Positions 1 to 7,915 of a DNA stretch of 16,555 nt are shown in pieces (the first letter of the stretch is position 1; each line of letters begins with the position of its first letter). The notes under the pieces were generated by a model, which saw nothing but the letters and a program-made list of their open reading frames with translations, did no database searches and was not told the DNA's origin. The translations under genes were made by a program, and so were the position numbers. Source of the DNA: Rhizophlyctis rosea (taxonomy: Eukaryota; Chytridiomycota; Chytridiomycetes; Rhizophlyctidales; Rhizophlyctidaceae); NCBI GenBank assembly GCA_027596075.1, contig JADGJC010000574.1:1-16555 (forward strand), in the 5' to 3' direction.

Positions 1-187
1 GAATCGAGATTGACTCTCGCATTGTGGCCTGCAAACTCAACCCAGGCGGCCATGACAGGTCCGCGAGCACGGAGATCACCCCTCTCCGATACCCCTCCCT
101 GCTCGGCGCTGTGCTTTCCCCTCGATTCAGCCACATGACTAGAGCCCGCATCCCTGCAGGCAAGGTGCCATGTGATCCAAGGTCCAT
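1..187 (-). other. Edge open reading frame, possible gene or repeat fragment
   Basis: From an ATG at 187-185 a minus-strand frame stays open through 62 codons and runs off the left edge; an in-frame TAG lies just upstream of it. The opposite strand is also nearly open here: frame 3 of the plus strand, entered from the edge, reads to 332 with one TAG at 210-212, and the part after that TAG still looks protein-like (for example NRFIRRLQKKIAN). I recognise no family. Two overlapping open frames on opposite strands suggest either a fragment of a multicopy element or chance in GC-rich DNA. There is no signal peptide and no known motif. Which strand is meaningful, if either, cannot be told from the window. 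Confidence 0.2.
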
Positions 188-444
188 AAGACTCGGGGCT
201 ATTGGGAGCTAGCAGGGTTCAAATGAAGGTCCGCACTGGCATTGCAACATATGGGAAGCTTGCTACACGACCAGCTGGCAGCTTACGGTTAACCGGTTCA
301 TTCGGAGGCTTCAAAAGAAGATTGCAAATTAGAACATTTATATGTAGATACATATGTACGGCAAGAAGTTTGGCTCTCCGTGACTGAGCAAACTAGGCCG
401 AGTTGCACAAACGGCGGCTATGGTGCTGCCTAGTTGTATAAATG

Positions 445-462
445 ATATATACCGGTATATAT
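445..462. repeat. 18-bp perfect palindrome
   Basis: The 18 bases ATATATACCGGTATATAT equal their own reverse complement, centred on ACCGGT. The palindrome lies 8 bases beyond the stop codon (471-473) of the broken minus-strand cysteine-rich gene. It could be a dimeric protein site, a 3' processing signal or an AT-rich chance palindrome. A second, 10-bp palindrome (TACATATGTA) lies at 349-358. Confidence 0.6.
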
Positions 463-470
463 TAATGAAT

Positions 471-665
471 TCACAGTACTTGCAGTCGCCGTGGAGGATG
501 TTGTAGCTGGCCGAGCATCAATGTTGAACGTTCCGTTTGTTGCAGATCTCGCCGATGCCCGAAAAGGCGCGGCTGTTCTTGAGGTTCAGGCATTTCGCAG
601 TAGACGTTGGCCGTCACGGAGGTGGCAGCGGCAGTCAATAAGAGGAGGGCGATCAGCTTGCCCAT
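471..665 (-). pseudogene. Broken small cysteine-rich secreted protein
   Basis: An ATG at 665-663 starts a clean signal peptide (MGKLIALLLLTAAATSVTA, then NVYC), but the frame then turns into unremarkable sequence and stops at 471. One base over (frame +1) the same DNA reads AKCLNLKNSRAFSGIGEICN and, after one in-frame TGA, CSASYNILHGDCKYC. With the Cys of NVYC this gives six cysteines, a typical count for small disulfide-rich secreted fungal proteins. The likeliest reading is a gene of about 60 residues that has suffered a 1-base frameshift just after the signal peptide and a second lesion near the TGA. A sequencing indel could imitate the first lesion but does not explain the stop. The region is too short for an intron to rescue it. 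I recognise no family. Confidence 0.45.
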
Positions 666-1469
666 AGTTGGATGGCGCTTTGAGGTGTCAATGTTGATGA
701 GGTTGGTTCCGAAACCCACCTTGGGATAGAGATACAAATACCCTTGGAGGCAAAATAATCGTGCTTGTGGATGGCTTCATGAGGTACACCCGGAGGGCTT
801 TTCATGAGTCTCACGCTGATGTTACCAGGCGAAAATGTGGCTTTCGCGTATCATTCTCAGAATAAGTAACGGTGACGGAATGTACCACATTCTCTCATCT
901 AAGCACGCCCATCCCGTCCACAAGAAGGATGAACGTCCTGCATCTTGCACACCGGAAGCATGATATCAGCCACAGTAGCCACCACAATTGATGCATCGTG
1001 CAAGTCGGCAATTTCGCCTGCGGATAGAAGGTTGCAGATCCGTGGTGCGCGCACCTGCTGGTCATGGGGTCATTCATCCTCTGGATGCACGGCCAGATGG
1101 CTTGTGCCCCCCGCCCCCTCTTTCCCTTCCTGTGGGTAGAACAGCAAACATATTGGTCCACCATGCAACAGCACTCCCGGATGTGACACAGATTATGTGC
1201 CTCTGCATGCCATTCAACCTGGGCGAACACAATGGTGGCTGTATACTCTGTATCTTCCGAACTCCGCCAGTGCAGGCAGCGCCACCAGAAGGGACGCGAA
1301 AGCGCCGGCCAGGGCGCGGTGAACGTGGATCGTCGATGACAGAAGTGAGCACACCTTTCCAACGGGAATGAATTGCGATAGCACCCACAAGATGTACCAT
1401 TTTTCCGAGGGCCCACGGTCATCATCCTGGTAACGCGATCCAACTATAAATTCGCATATTCCAAACTTT
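666..1469. other. Stretch without a supportable gene
   Basis: This is moderately GC-rich DNA in which several frames on both strands stay open for 100-180 codons and overlap each other, the pattern expected of composition and not of a gene. The one protein-like feature is a short minus-strand frame at 1214-1333, described separately. I see no tRNA, no long repeat and no domain. Confidence 0.5.
1214..1333 (-). other. Signal-peptide-like short frame, possible relic
   Basis: A minus-strand frame without an ATG contains HRALAGAFASLLVALPALA followed by E, which has the basic start, hydrophobic core and small-residue cleavage site (ALA) of a secretory signal. An ACG at 1333-1331 sits about where a start codon would be. 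The frame ends at a TGA (1216-1214) only about 15 residues after the cleavage site; the following cysteine-rich stretch (RECCCMVDQYVCC) is in another frame. This may be the remains of another small secreted protein, or chance in GC-rich DNA. Confidence 0.2.
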
Positions 1470-1547
1470 CAATGGGTAACCTGTGAAAAGTTGCTCAATG
1501 GGTAACCTGCAAAGGGCGTTCGTTGGGCAACCTGTGGTGGCTGTCCC
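1470..1547. repeat. Short 25-26 bp tandem repeat, three imperfect units
   Basis: The motif CAATGGGTAACCTG occurs at 1470-1483 and again at 1496-1509; a diverged copy (CGTTGGGCAACCTG) lies at 1521-1534. The spacing is 25-26 bases. The unit cores are well conserved and the linkers are not. A related but inverted-looking GCCCAACCTGC lies just after, around 1567-1577. The array is upstream of the secretory frame at 1803, so it may lie in its promoter. Confidence 0.6.
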
Positions 1548-1653
1548 ACCTGCGACACTTTCATTTGCCCAACCTGCATAAGGTTCATGCCCGGTGGTGG
1601 GTGGCCGACGGACAACTTCTTTACTTATGGGGGGTTTTGGGATGAAAGTTCCC

Positions 1654-1698
1654 ATGCTTCGTCCCTTCTCCAATCAACTCAATCAAACCCTTGGCTGA
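1654..1698 (+). other. Small upstream ORF (14 codons)
   Basis: An ATG at 1654 opens a 14-codon frame ending at TGA 1696-1698, in the pyrimidine-rich leader upstream of the ACG-start secretory frame. It is the nearest upstream ATG I see that could lie on the same transcript. If it is transcribed, it could affect initiation at the downstream non-AUG codon. No direct evidence of use. Confidence 0.25.
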
Positions 1699-1720
1699 GC
1701 TAGCGCTCTCCTTCCGTCCC

Positions 1721-1741
1721 AGCTGTGGTTCATCCACAGCT
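1721..1741 (+). promoter_or_regulatory. Perfect 8-bp inverted repeat, possible leader hairpin
   Basis: AGCTGTGG (1721-1728) and CCACAGCT (1734-1741) are perfect reverse complements around the loop TTCAT. The repeat lies 61 bases upstream of the ACG at 1803 and could fold in the mRNA leader. Comparable inverted repeats lie just upstream of the three main genes of the window. Confidence 0.5.
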
Positions 1742-1802
1742 TCACAACTGACAAGCAAACGTTCGTCGCAGCACCTGGTTTTACCACAGCCAATAGCAAA
1801 CC

Positions 1803-2180
1803 ACGCAAATCAAACACATCTTCGCCCTCTGCGCCTTCATCATCCCCGTCATAGCTCAAAACCCTTGCGAGGTTGACGTCTTTTTCAGCGGGACCCCTGT
1901 CGACCAGTCTGCCGTGGCCGACCCCACAACCAAATCCGAGGCCAGATGCACATCGCCGGACTCAAAGTCGGAAGCATGCATGGTCGAGATTAGAGACCCC
2001 AACATCATCGCCGCATTCCGAAGACTGCAGGATGGTGATGTGTTTGTTGGCGTGTGTTGCAATGTCGGGAAGGTCAATTTGATCACGATCATGGGGACGG
2101 AAGACTCTGGTGATCCCTCGTTGCTGCAGCCTGTGATGAACTCGGTTGCCGAGCTTTGGAGCCTTGAGGCGATTTGCTAG
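1803..2180 (+). CDS. Small secreted protein, apparent ACG start
   Basis: The frame encodes 125 residues ending at TAG 2178-2180. Its N-terminus reads (ACG)-QIKHIFALCAFIIPVIAQ followed by NPCEV, a textbook secretory signal (basic n-region, hydrophobic core, small residues before the cut), yet the position where Met belongs is ACG, with A at -3. An in-frame TAG lies four codons upstream of the ACG and there is no in-frame ATG between. The mature part (about 106 residues) has seven cysteines, including a CC pair (GVCCNV) and a C-terminal Cys. I recognise no family. A first in-frame ATG occurs only deep in the mature region, which would lose the signal. The options are true non-AUG initiation, a start lost by a single T-to-C change, or an unseen upstream exon; the only phase-compatible acceptor is AATAG just before CAA. 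A hairpin (1721-1741) and a small upstream ORF (1654-1698) precede it. Confidence 0.5.
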   Translation, partial: TQIKHIFALCAFIIPVIAQNPCEVDVFFSGTPVDQSAVADPTTKSEARCTSPDSKSEACMVEIRDPNIIAAFRRLQDGDVFVGVCCNVGKVNLITIMGTEDSGDPSLLQPVMNSVAELWSLEAIC

Positions 2181-2760
2181 GAGTTTGGGTGTCTGGGCTT
2201 GTGAGATGCCGTAGCCGGCTATGTGTAGTCTTAGGACAATTAGACAGATAATGCAGAGCCATGTACTTTATATAGATCAGTGTGATATACACAGCATAAC
2301 ACCCCAGAAGCCCCATCCATCACCTCTCCGCAATTCAACGCAACAGCAAGATGCAAAATGAATTGGCCAAGCACGCGTTTACGCCTCTTTGAGGCAATTT
2401 ACATCCGGAGACTTGATTCCCATTTCATCTCCCATCCTCATGTGGATCTGCTCCACCATTGAGTTGAGCTTTCCAAATGTAGAATTGGCCCGTTATGGTA
2501 AGCTACAACGATTTTGTCACTTTTGTAGGCTGTAAGGAGGGGTTTGGAAATGATATGCTTTAGCACAAATTGGCAGATATCATTCGGCCAAGTCGGAATC
2601 ACTTATGGGGGAAAAAGTCCACCGGGCGCCGGACGCAAAGTGTCGATCGACTCGGAAAGCTTCGAAGATTAATGTGCAGACGGTGAAAAAAAATAATACA
2701 AAAGTACTTATATATGATTGTCACACTTAGAGAACCTGAATCGAACCGCAGAACTTTGGA
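2181..2760. other. Convergent intergenic region
   Basis: This lies between the plus-strand secretory frame ending at 2180 and the minus-strand glycosidase ending at 2761, so it should carry both 3' ends. It is AT-rich around 2685-2715 (A-run and TTATATATGA). I see no gene or structured RNA. The GGTTCGATTC on the minus strand near 2740 is not part of a tRNA. Confidence 0.5.
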
Positions 2761-5323
2761 TTACCCATACCACACATTGCGGCAGTACCATGCAACGAAT
2801 TGCGAGACGCTTATTGAAGGGTGCGCCTCGCAATAGAACATAATTACAGTACTTATATGTCCATATTCGCTAAATAAAATATAACGAAAGTCCCGTAACG
2901 CCTTCGGCCTAACTTGAACACCAACAACAGTCCCACTCGCCACCCCAGTCCCGACCCACACTTCCACCACCCTCTGGCCCCTCATATTCCACGTCACACC
3001 GCTACTCGGCGTAAGCACAACATCAAACCCGTTGAGATAATGCACGGGATGGATGGTAATCTCCGTTGGGAGAATCAATGATGGGTTGGCGGCGTATTGG
3101 AGAGAGAAGATTTTAGTGCTATTGTTGAACGAGAAGGATTGTAGTTCGCCAGCGATGGCGGGTGGATATGGACGGGAGTAGAGGGAGATTAGCGAGGGAT
3201 ATTGCTGTGGGGGAGGGTAATGAGTACACTGAGTGATTTATGGGCCAGCTGCTGAGATATGAGCAGTACTTGACATGTCGCCGCATTCGTGGCGTCCTGG
3301 CATGAGCTCTCGTCCCAAAGACCTGGGTTGCTTCCGGTGATTGGCACTGTAGAGTTTTCGTTAATCCAGACGGCCGCCTGGTATTAAGGATGGATTCTTC
3401 GCATACCAAAACTCTTATAATTCCATCCAATCCAACTCACCCTCGCCGCCTCTGCCGTCTCCATCTCCTTCTGATGCCACGAGTCCCCGCAATCGAGGTT
3501 GACGCTAAATATGGACATAATACTGTTTTGACGGACAAATCGTCAGTCCCCTTACCGACATGATATGCACACGGACGACACGAGAGCATTTGCACTTACG
3601 TCCCACTCTTTAGTAAAGCGGCATCAGCAACACGCAGCGTAGTGGTCGCCTCAATAGGTAACACGTTGATCTGTCCCGTCCCACCGTAATAATGCCAATT
3701 AATAGCGGTTTTATTGGCGAATGAGTCGTCACCTGGAACGCTTGTGAATCCAATCGCTGTTTGCATAGTGGTCATCCGTCAGCACTGACATCTTGAATCG
3801 CATCAGTGCGGTGAATTTTACCAGCGTTGTCGTCCACTGGGGATTTTTTAGTAAATACCGCGCAGTTTTGACAGCGATGTGGAAAGTCTTACATGTTGGT
3901 CCTTCAAATGTCACGATAGAGATCGGGTCCACCTGCCGGATTGCCGGGACGAGGATTTCGTAGAGTTTCGGACCCAAGTTTACTCGGTCGGCCACTCCGG
4001 GGACAAGGAGCGTGGGGCCGATGAGTGGCGCAACTGAGAAAAAGGTGAATGCGAGTCATTTCATCTCTCTCATACTATCCGCATACAACTTACGATGGTT
4101 TCCGACCCAAGGTTCATTGATCAAATCTTGTGGCGAAGGTCAGCATGACTCCTCCCAAATCCACATCTTCTGCACCCATGCAATCCCGGACAACTCACCA
4201 TATCCCAAAACATTTTCATACCCTCCAAACTCCATCGCGATCATCCGCCAAAAGTTGATAAAAGAGGTTCGGATTCCATCCGCATCATCGTAAAACTGTT
4301 GCCAGGCGTAGCCAACAGCGAGGGAAAGTTGTCCTTCTGCCCATCCCGGACCTGTTGCGCAGTCGGATAAGCTTATGTAGCCGGTGGTGGGGTCGGTTGG
4401 CAGGGGTGGGGACTGGAGGGGGTAGGGGTATCCTGTGGGTGGAGGTTGTTAGCAGATACCACGTGTTTGTTGAGGTGCAAGGAAGGAAGAAGAGTAGCGC
4501 AAAACGCACCTTGGTATGCCTTGGCGGGTGTCTTCACAGCCCAATCGGGCACACCTTCTCCGCAAAGCTAGCAAAGCGCAAAGCATTAGACTTAAGTCAC
4601 CATGATGTCAAATCATATCAGGAATATTGGCGCTGCATTACCTTTTTACTAAATGCATCCTGATGCATATCAAGAAGAACGTAGATCCCATTCTGGCGAC
4701 AGAGTTCGACCACTGCCTTGATTTGGTTGATGATTGTCGTGTTATATGTGCCCCGAGTTCGTTCAATTCCCTCCCATGGTACATCTGATGACGGTTCACT
4801 GTCAACATGACTACAAACTGTTTCAAATGATTTCCTTACTCACTGAGCCGAATGATATTCATTCCATAATCGTGTTTGATAATGTCAATGTCTGCTTGGG
4901 AGAAAGACAACCTGGAAACGATAATAAATGACGGGCAACAGAAATTACAGTCCATCATCATCATCATACCTCACGTCAAACCCATCAATCTTCGGCACCC
5001 ACGGCTCACCCTTCACCACCACGTTCACACCATGGAACTGTCGTTGACGTCCGTCCCTGTCAATGAAAGTACCGGTGCCTGGGACTGCCCATAGAATCTG
5101 GAACAGATTCTCCTTAGTTGCAATCCTGTGCACTTGCCCGAGAAGGAAGGGCTGCGCGGTTGCAGACGGGCGTGGATCTTACCTTCGACGGTGGACGCTC
5201 GGTTGCGTTTTGCGATGTACCACTAGGCGGAAGGGCCGGAGCCGAGCTTTGTGGGAGCGCGAAGGTGAGGAAAATGTGACATGCGAGATACGTTATGAGG
5301 TGGAGCAACTTGGACATTGTCAT
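2761..5323 (-). CDS. Secreted GH5 endoglycoceramidase-related glycosidase
   Basis: Thirteen exons: 5323-5183, 5151-4970, 4911-4844, 4784-4642, 4567-4510, 4432-4199, 4126-4094, 4033-3893, 3836-3822, 3756-3600, 3522-3407, 3346-3270, 3204-2761; 602 residues. Visible: a signal-type N-terminus (SKLLHLITYLACHIFLTFA), RQFHGVNVVVKGEPWVP (about 86-102), YGMNIIRLN (about 123-131), VLLDMHQD (166-173), CGEGVPDWA, acid/base Glu280 in LINEPW, HYY (360-362), nucleophile candidate Glu330 in IVTFEGPT, SWIGWNYKSF (420-429), and a C-terminal beta domain starting near SRPYPPAIAG. This order is that of the endoglycoceramidase/glucocerebrosidase branch of GH5, which cleaves beta-glucosidic links in glycosphingolipids or steryl glucosides; the exact substrate cannot be told. 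Weak points: intron 1 is only 31 nt in this model, and the last roughly 40 residues look untypical and may be a readthrough tail. A phosphatase gene lies upstream in tandem. Confidence 0.9.
3822..3836 (-). other. 15-nt microexon of the GH5 gene
   Basis: Between a donor at 3892 (GTAAGA) and an acceptor before 3756, a 15-nt exon at 3836-3822 is flanked by a good CCCCAG acceptor and a GTAAAA donor. It adds LDDNA right after the nucleophile motif FEGPT. Both flanking introns are phase 1, so leaving it out keeps the frame. Confidence 0.6.
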
Positions 5324-5355
5324 TGTTTGCAGTTGTTACACGCCGTGTGCAAACA
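5324..5355 (-). promoter_or_regulatory. Nested inverted repeat at the GH5 start codon
   Basis: On the plus strand TGTTTGCA (5324-5331) pairs with TGCAAACA (5348-5355), and within the loop CACG (5339-5342) pairs with CGTG (5344-5347) around one base. Seven unpaired bases sit on one side. The element abuts the GH5 start codon (5323-5321), so it would lie in the 5' leader or at the promoter edge. Confidence 0.5.
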
Positions 5356-6056
5356 GCATCAGATCTCGCGATTGGGGCGCCAAAGGAGTGTGGGTGCAAA
5401 GAATGACCATAAGTTGAATTCAAAAACCGTCGCGCGCATAAGTCCCGGCCTCCTGGCCCTGCCTTACCTTGTATTCACGACGATTTTTTGACAAACTCTC
5501 CCGCTGGTGAACTTTCATGGGTGCTTGTGGGACCCAGCTGGCTGCTGGTTGGGATGTGAGGTAAGGGAGGCGGGACGATGACGGAGCTTGTTGGCGTTCA
5601 TTAACTTCATTTGGCCCGGTGGCGCGTGACTTTGCCGTCAACAAGCCACAGAATGGCTTTACGGTCGGGTGGGAGGTTGTGTTTGTTTCCCCCTTTTCGG
5701 AACGTGCTTACCGCTTCCTCACGCCAATGTACTGGAAACGTGGATGGATACAGATGTGCAAAAAAAGCATCAAGCCGATGTATGTTACATACTACTCCCG
5801 GGTGAGAATGCTTAGCACGCACTGCGGCGAGGGAGAGGCAATTTTGAGATATGGTCTCTACAGGTATGTCAAATGAAGTACTTGTGTATTTTATTGAAAG
5901 AACCGAAGTAACCGATATTCAATTATTCCAAGGTGAACTACGGAATCCAGGCGAAGACTTGAAAGCACATCAAAACTAGGTTACATTACTAATGAACGTT
6001 TACAAGGTCTCTGCATGATAACTGATAAAATTTTATGGACTTCGAAACGCTCTCCT
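5356..6056. other. Intergenic region between tandem minus-strand genes
   Basis: This should hold the GH5 promoter and the 3' end of the acid phosphatase gene. Several short frames on both strands overlap here, including an 85-codon plus-strand frame (5619-5876), but none has a signal, a domain or supporting splice structure. The part from 5880 to 6050 is AT-rich, as expected for a 3' flank. Confidence 0.5.
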
Positions 6057-6087
6057 TCAGTGCTTGATGCTTTTGATGCTGAAGGAG
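6052..6087 (-). other. 9-bp inverted repeat spanning the phosphatase stop codon
   Basis: CTCCTTCAG (6052-6060) and CTGAAGGAG (6079-6087) are perfect reverse complements with an 18-base loop. The phosphatase stop codon (6059-6057) lies inside one arm and the last codons form the loop. A transcript hairpin here would cover the stop codon. The loop also carries a repeated GCATCAA on the minus strand. Confidence 0.5.
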
Positions 6088-7858
6088 TATGTAGCAGATT
6101 TCTGTGATGATATGAAGATTGAGGAGCGGTGAACATTGGGTTCGTTTTTCACTCAGTAGCTGCTTCTCAAAACATACCTCATGTTTACGGAAATCACCGA
6201 TCTTTGAAGTATAGTAGTCGACGCGAACATTTTCTTTGGAGAAGTGGAGAAGGACGAAACCGTTGGGCGCTGATGTGTTGATTGCAATTTGTCCAGCTTA
6301 AGTACTCAAACACTGCCAGATATTCATTCGCTACACTCACGCGAGTTGACACCATCACCGAAAAGCTTCTTGACGTACGGTCCGATCTTCTGTCCATCGT
6401 TGCAAGCGCGGGCTTCTGTGTAGGATCCGGCGCCGGAGAGGATGTAGTTCGTCCCTTTGATGATTTGATTGATGTTTTGCTGCTCAAGAGATTTCACTCG
6501 ATAGGCACCTTCAACTTGATAATGCCCCAAACAGTGATCATGACCGTTCAAGTAGGTGGCATGGTACTTCTTGATAACGTTATTGACCTGCGCAAGGTCG
6601 GTGGTGTAATTGGTGGAGGAGGAATAGATTGGGTGGTGGCCTGATGCGGAGCAACGTTTCACCTGCCATTCACCATTGGCAATCTCGTAGACGCAACCCA
6701 CACGACTTACCGACGACGAACTTAAAATCCGCTTCAGAAGACTCGAGGCTGTCTTCCATCCATGCGTTCTGTTGGGAAGTAAATTTGTGACAATTCTGTA
6801 CGTAGGCGGTGTTGTAGACGGAGGTCTTCTGGATCAACGATGAAAGGATGTAAGAGCGGAAGAAGATGCATCATCAACAGCTAGAAAATCGACATAAGTT
6901 CAATTACATACATTCTGATAGTTGGAGATGTAACAGTCAGAGTCATAGTGAACAAACAAAGCGCTCCAATCTTTGCCCTCAACGGTGTGTGCGTAATAGT
7001 TGTGCGGCTACAAGGAGAGAAAGTGTGAACATATCGTCATATCTTCGACGCTCTACAAGCCCGTGACAGAAACCTTACCATGATCCACCTCTTATCAAGC
7101 TTAGGCGCCAACTGCGTCAGAAACTCGGGGTCGCCAAGAACGTCATGATTGCCCATCGTCATATACCAAGGGAAGTTGAGCGAACTCCGGTTGTAGGTGT
7201 GGACGAAGGCGGAGTAGAAGCGGTTGATGCTGAAAGTATCGTGAAGCTTCAAGCCGGAGTTGTAGAAGTTGTCTCCGGTGCTGATCTACAAACATTGTTC
7301 AGACTCAGTGAGAAGATAAAACGTAATTTGACGAATGAGAAATGACTTACGAGGCCCTTGCACCTCCGTTCCTCGCAAACATCGGCCAAGAATTGTGCAC
7401 TGCAATCGAAGTTAGCTCTTTACTTTTCCCACAGTAAGAAATGCGTAACGCCAGCCGGTCATGCGATACATACGTGGCAATCTGCTGAGCCGTCGCGGTC
7501 GGCAGGGCAGCACGATCTCCATCGTCACAGTCATTGATCGGGTAAGGTTTGTTCTATTCAATGTAATCAGCAACTTTTGCATGGCAGACGGCCGCATGGC
7601 TATGTTTCTTCCTTACGTTGAACAGTGCGCAGTAATGCGAGTCCAAAGGCTGCCAATCCCTCCAGCCGAAGTCTACAGCAAGCGGGTGGTGAATGCAGAA
7701 GGTACTAAGGGTCCCACCAGGAACGGTTGGAGCTCGTGATGCTCACCTCCAAACGCCACAATGGGGCTACTCTCGTCATGCGCGACCTGTGTGTAGAGTG
7801 GTGAGGCAGACACGACGGCCGCCAAAGCCGTAAGCGCGATGCAGGTTGAGGTCTTCAT
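6057..7858 (-). CDS. Secreted tartrate-resistant (purple) acid phosphatase
   Basis: Ten exons: 7858-7747, 7672-7617, 7553-7474, 7399-7351, 7285-7079, 7007-6912, 6828-6711, 6640-6341, 6269-6178, 6101-6057; 384 residues, usual for the small TRAP/ACP5-type enzymes. The N-terminus MKTSTCIALTALAAVVSAS is a signal peptide. All five metallophosphoesterase motifs are present in order: GDFGW (Asp38), GDNFY (Asp104, Tyr107), GNHD (Asn145), VVGHH (His241) and NGHDH (His273, His275). These are the seven ligands of the dinuclear metal centre, including the Tyr that gives these enzymes their purple colour, so the protein should be an active phosphomonoesterase. Secretion suggests release of phosphate from organic esters outside the cell. 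The start is fixed by the signal peptide; every junction is GT-AG and keeps phase. A TATA-like box and a nested inverted repeat lie within 60 bases upstream. No defect is visible. Confidence 0.96.
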
Positions 7859-7879
7859 TATGAGGAATCTGGAATGAAG

Positions 7880-7910
7880 AATTCTCGACGGATCGACGAT
7901 CCCGAGAATT
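7880..7910 (-). promoter_or_regulatory. Nested inverted repeat upstream of the phosphatase
   Basis: On the plus strand AATTCTCG (7880-7887) pairs with CGAGAATT (7903-7910), and inside it GGATC (7890-7894) pairs with GATCC (7898-7902) around GAC, leaving two bulged bases (7888-7889). It lies 22-52 bases upstream of the start codon and overlaps the TATA-like box, so it may be a promoter-proximal operator or a leader hairpin. Confidence 0.55.
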
Positions 7911-7915
7911 ATATA
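7909..7915 (-). promoter_or_regulatory. TATA-like box of the phosphatase gene
   Basis: The minus strand reads TATATAA about 51-57 bases before the start codon at 7858, a plausible TATA position for a short leader. No start-site evidence is available. Confidence 0.45.

Noticed and set aside
205..230. GGTTCAAAT resembling a Pol III B box
   Set aside because: No matching A box, tRNA fold or terminator at a sensible distance.
895..1443. 182-codon minus-strand frame, and overlapping plus and minus frames in the same DNA
   Set aside because: Three frames overlap over GC-rich sequence, none has a domain or signal peptide in its own frame, and the Cys/Trp/His/Arg-rich composition is unlike a normal protein.
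2735..2755. GGTTCGATTC on the minus strand, resembling a tRNA T-loop
   Set aside because: The flanking bases do not pair as a T-stem and no acceptor, D or anticodon arms could be folded upstream.
3344..3410. GH5 intron using the GTGAGT donor after GCGAGG with the acceptor ACCAG
   Set aside because: It keeps phase but would remove SWIGWNYKSF, which fits the family well; the donor GTATGC with the acceptor CTCTACAG keeps that motif and joins smoothly to PITGSNPGLW.
6641..6701. Continuation of the phosphatase exon upstream through VKRCSAS
   Set aside because: The phase does not match the preceding exon; the acceptor GCATCAG restores the conserved VVGHHPIYS exactly.
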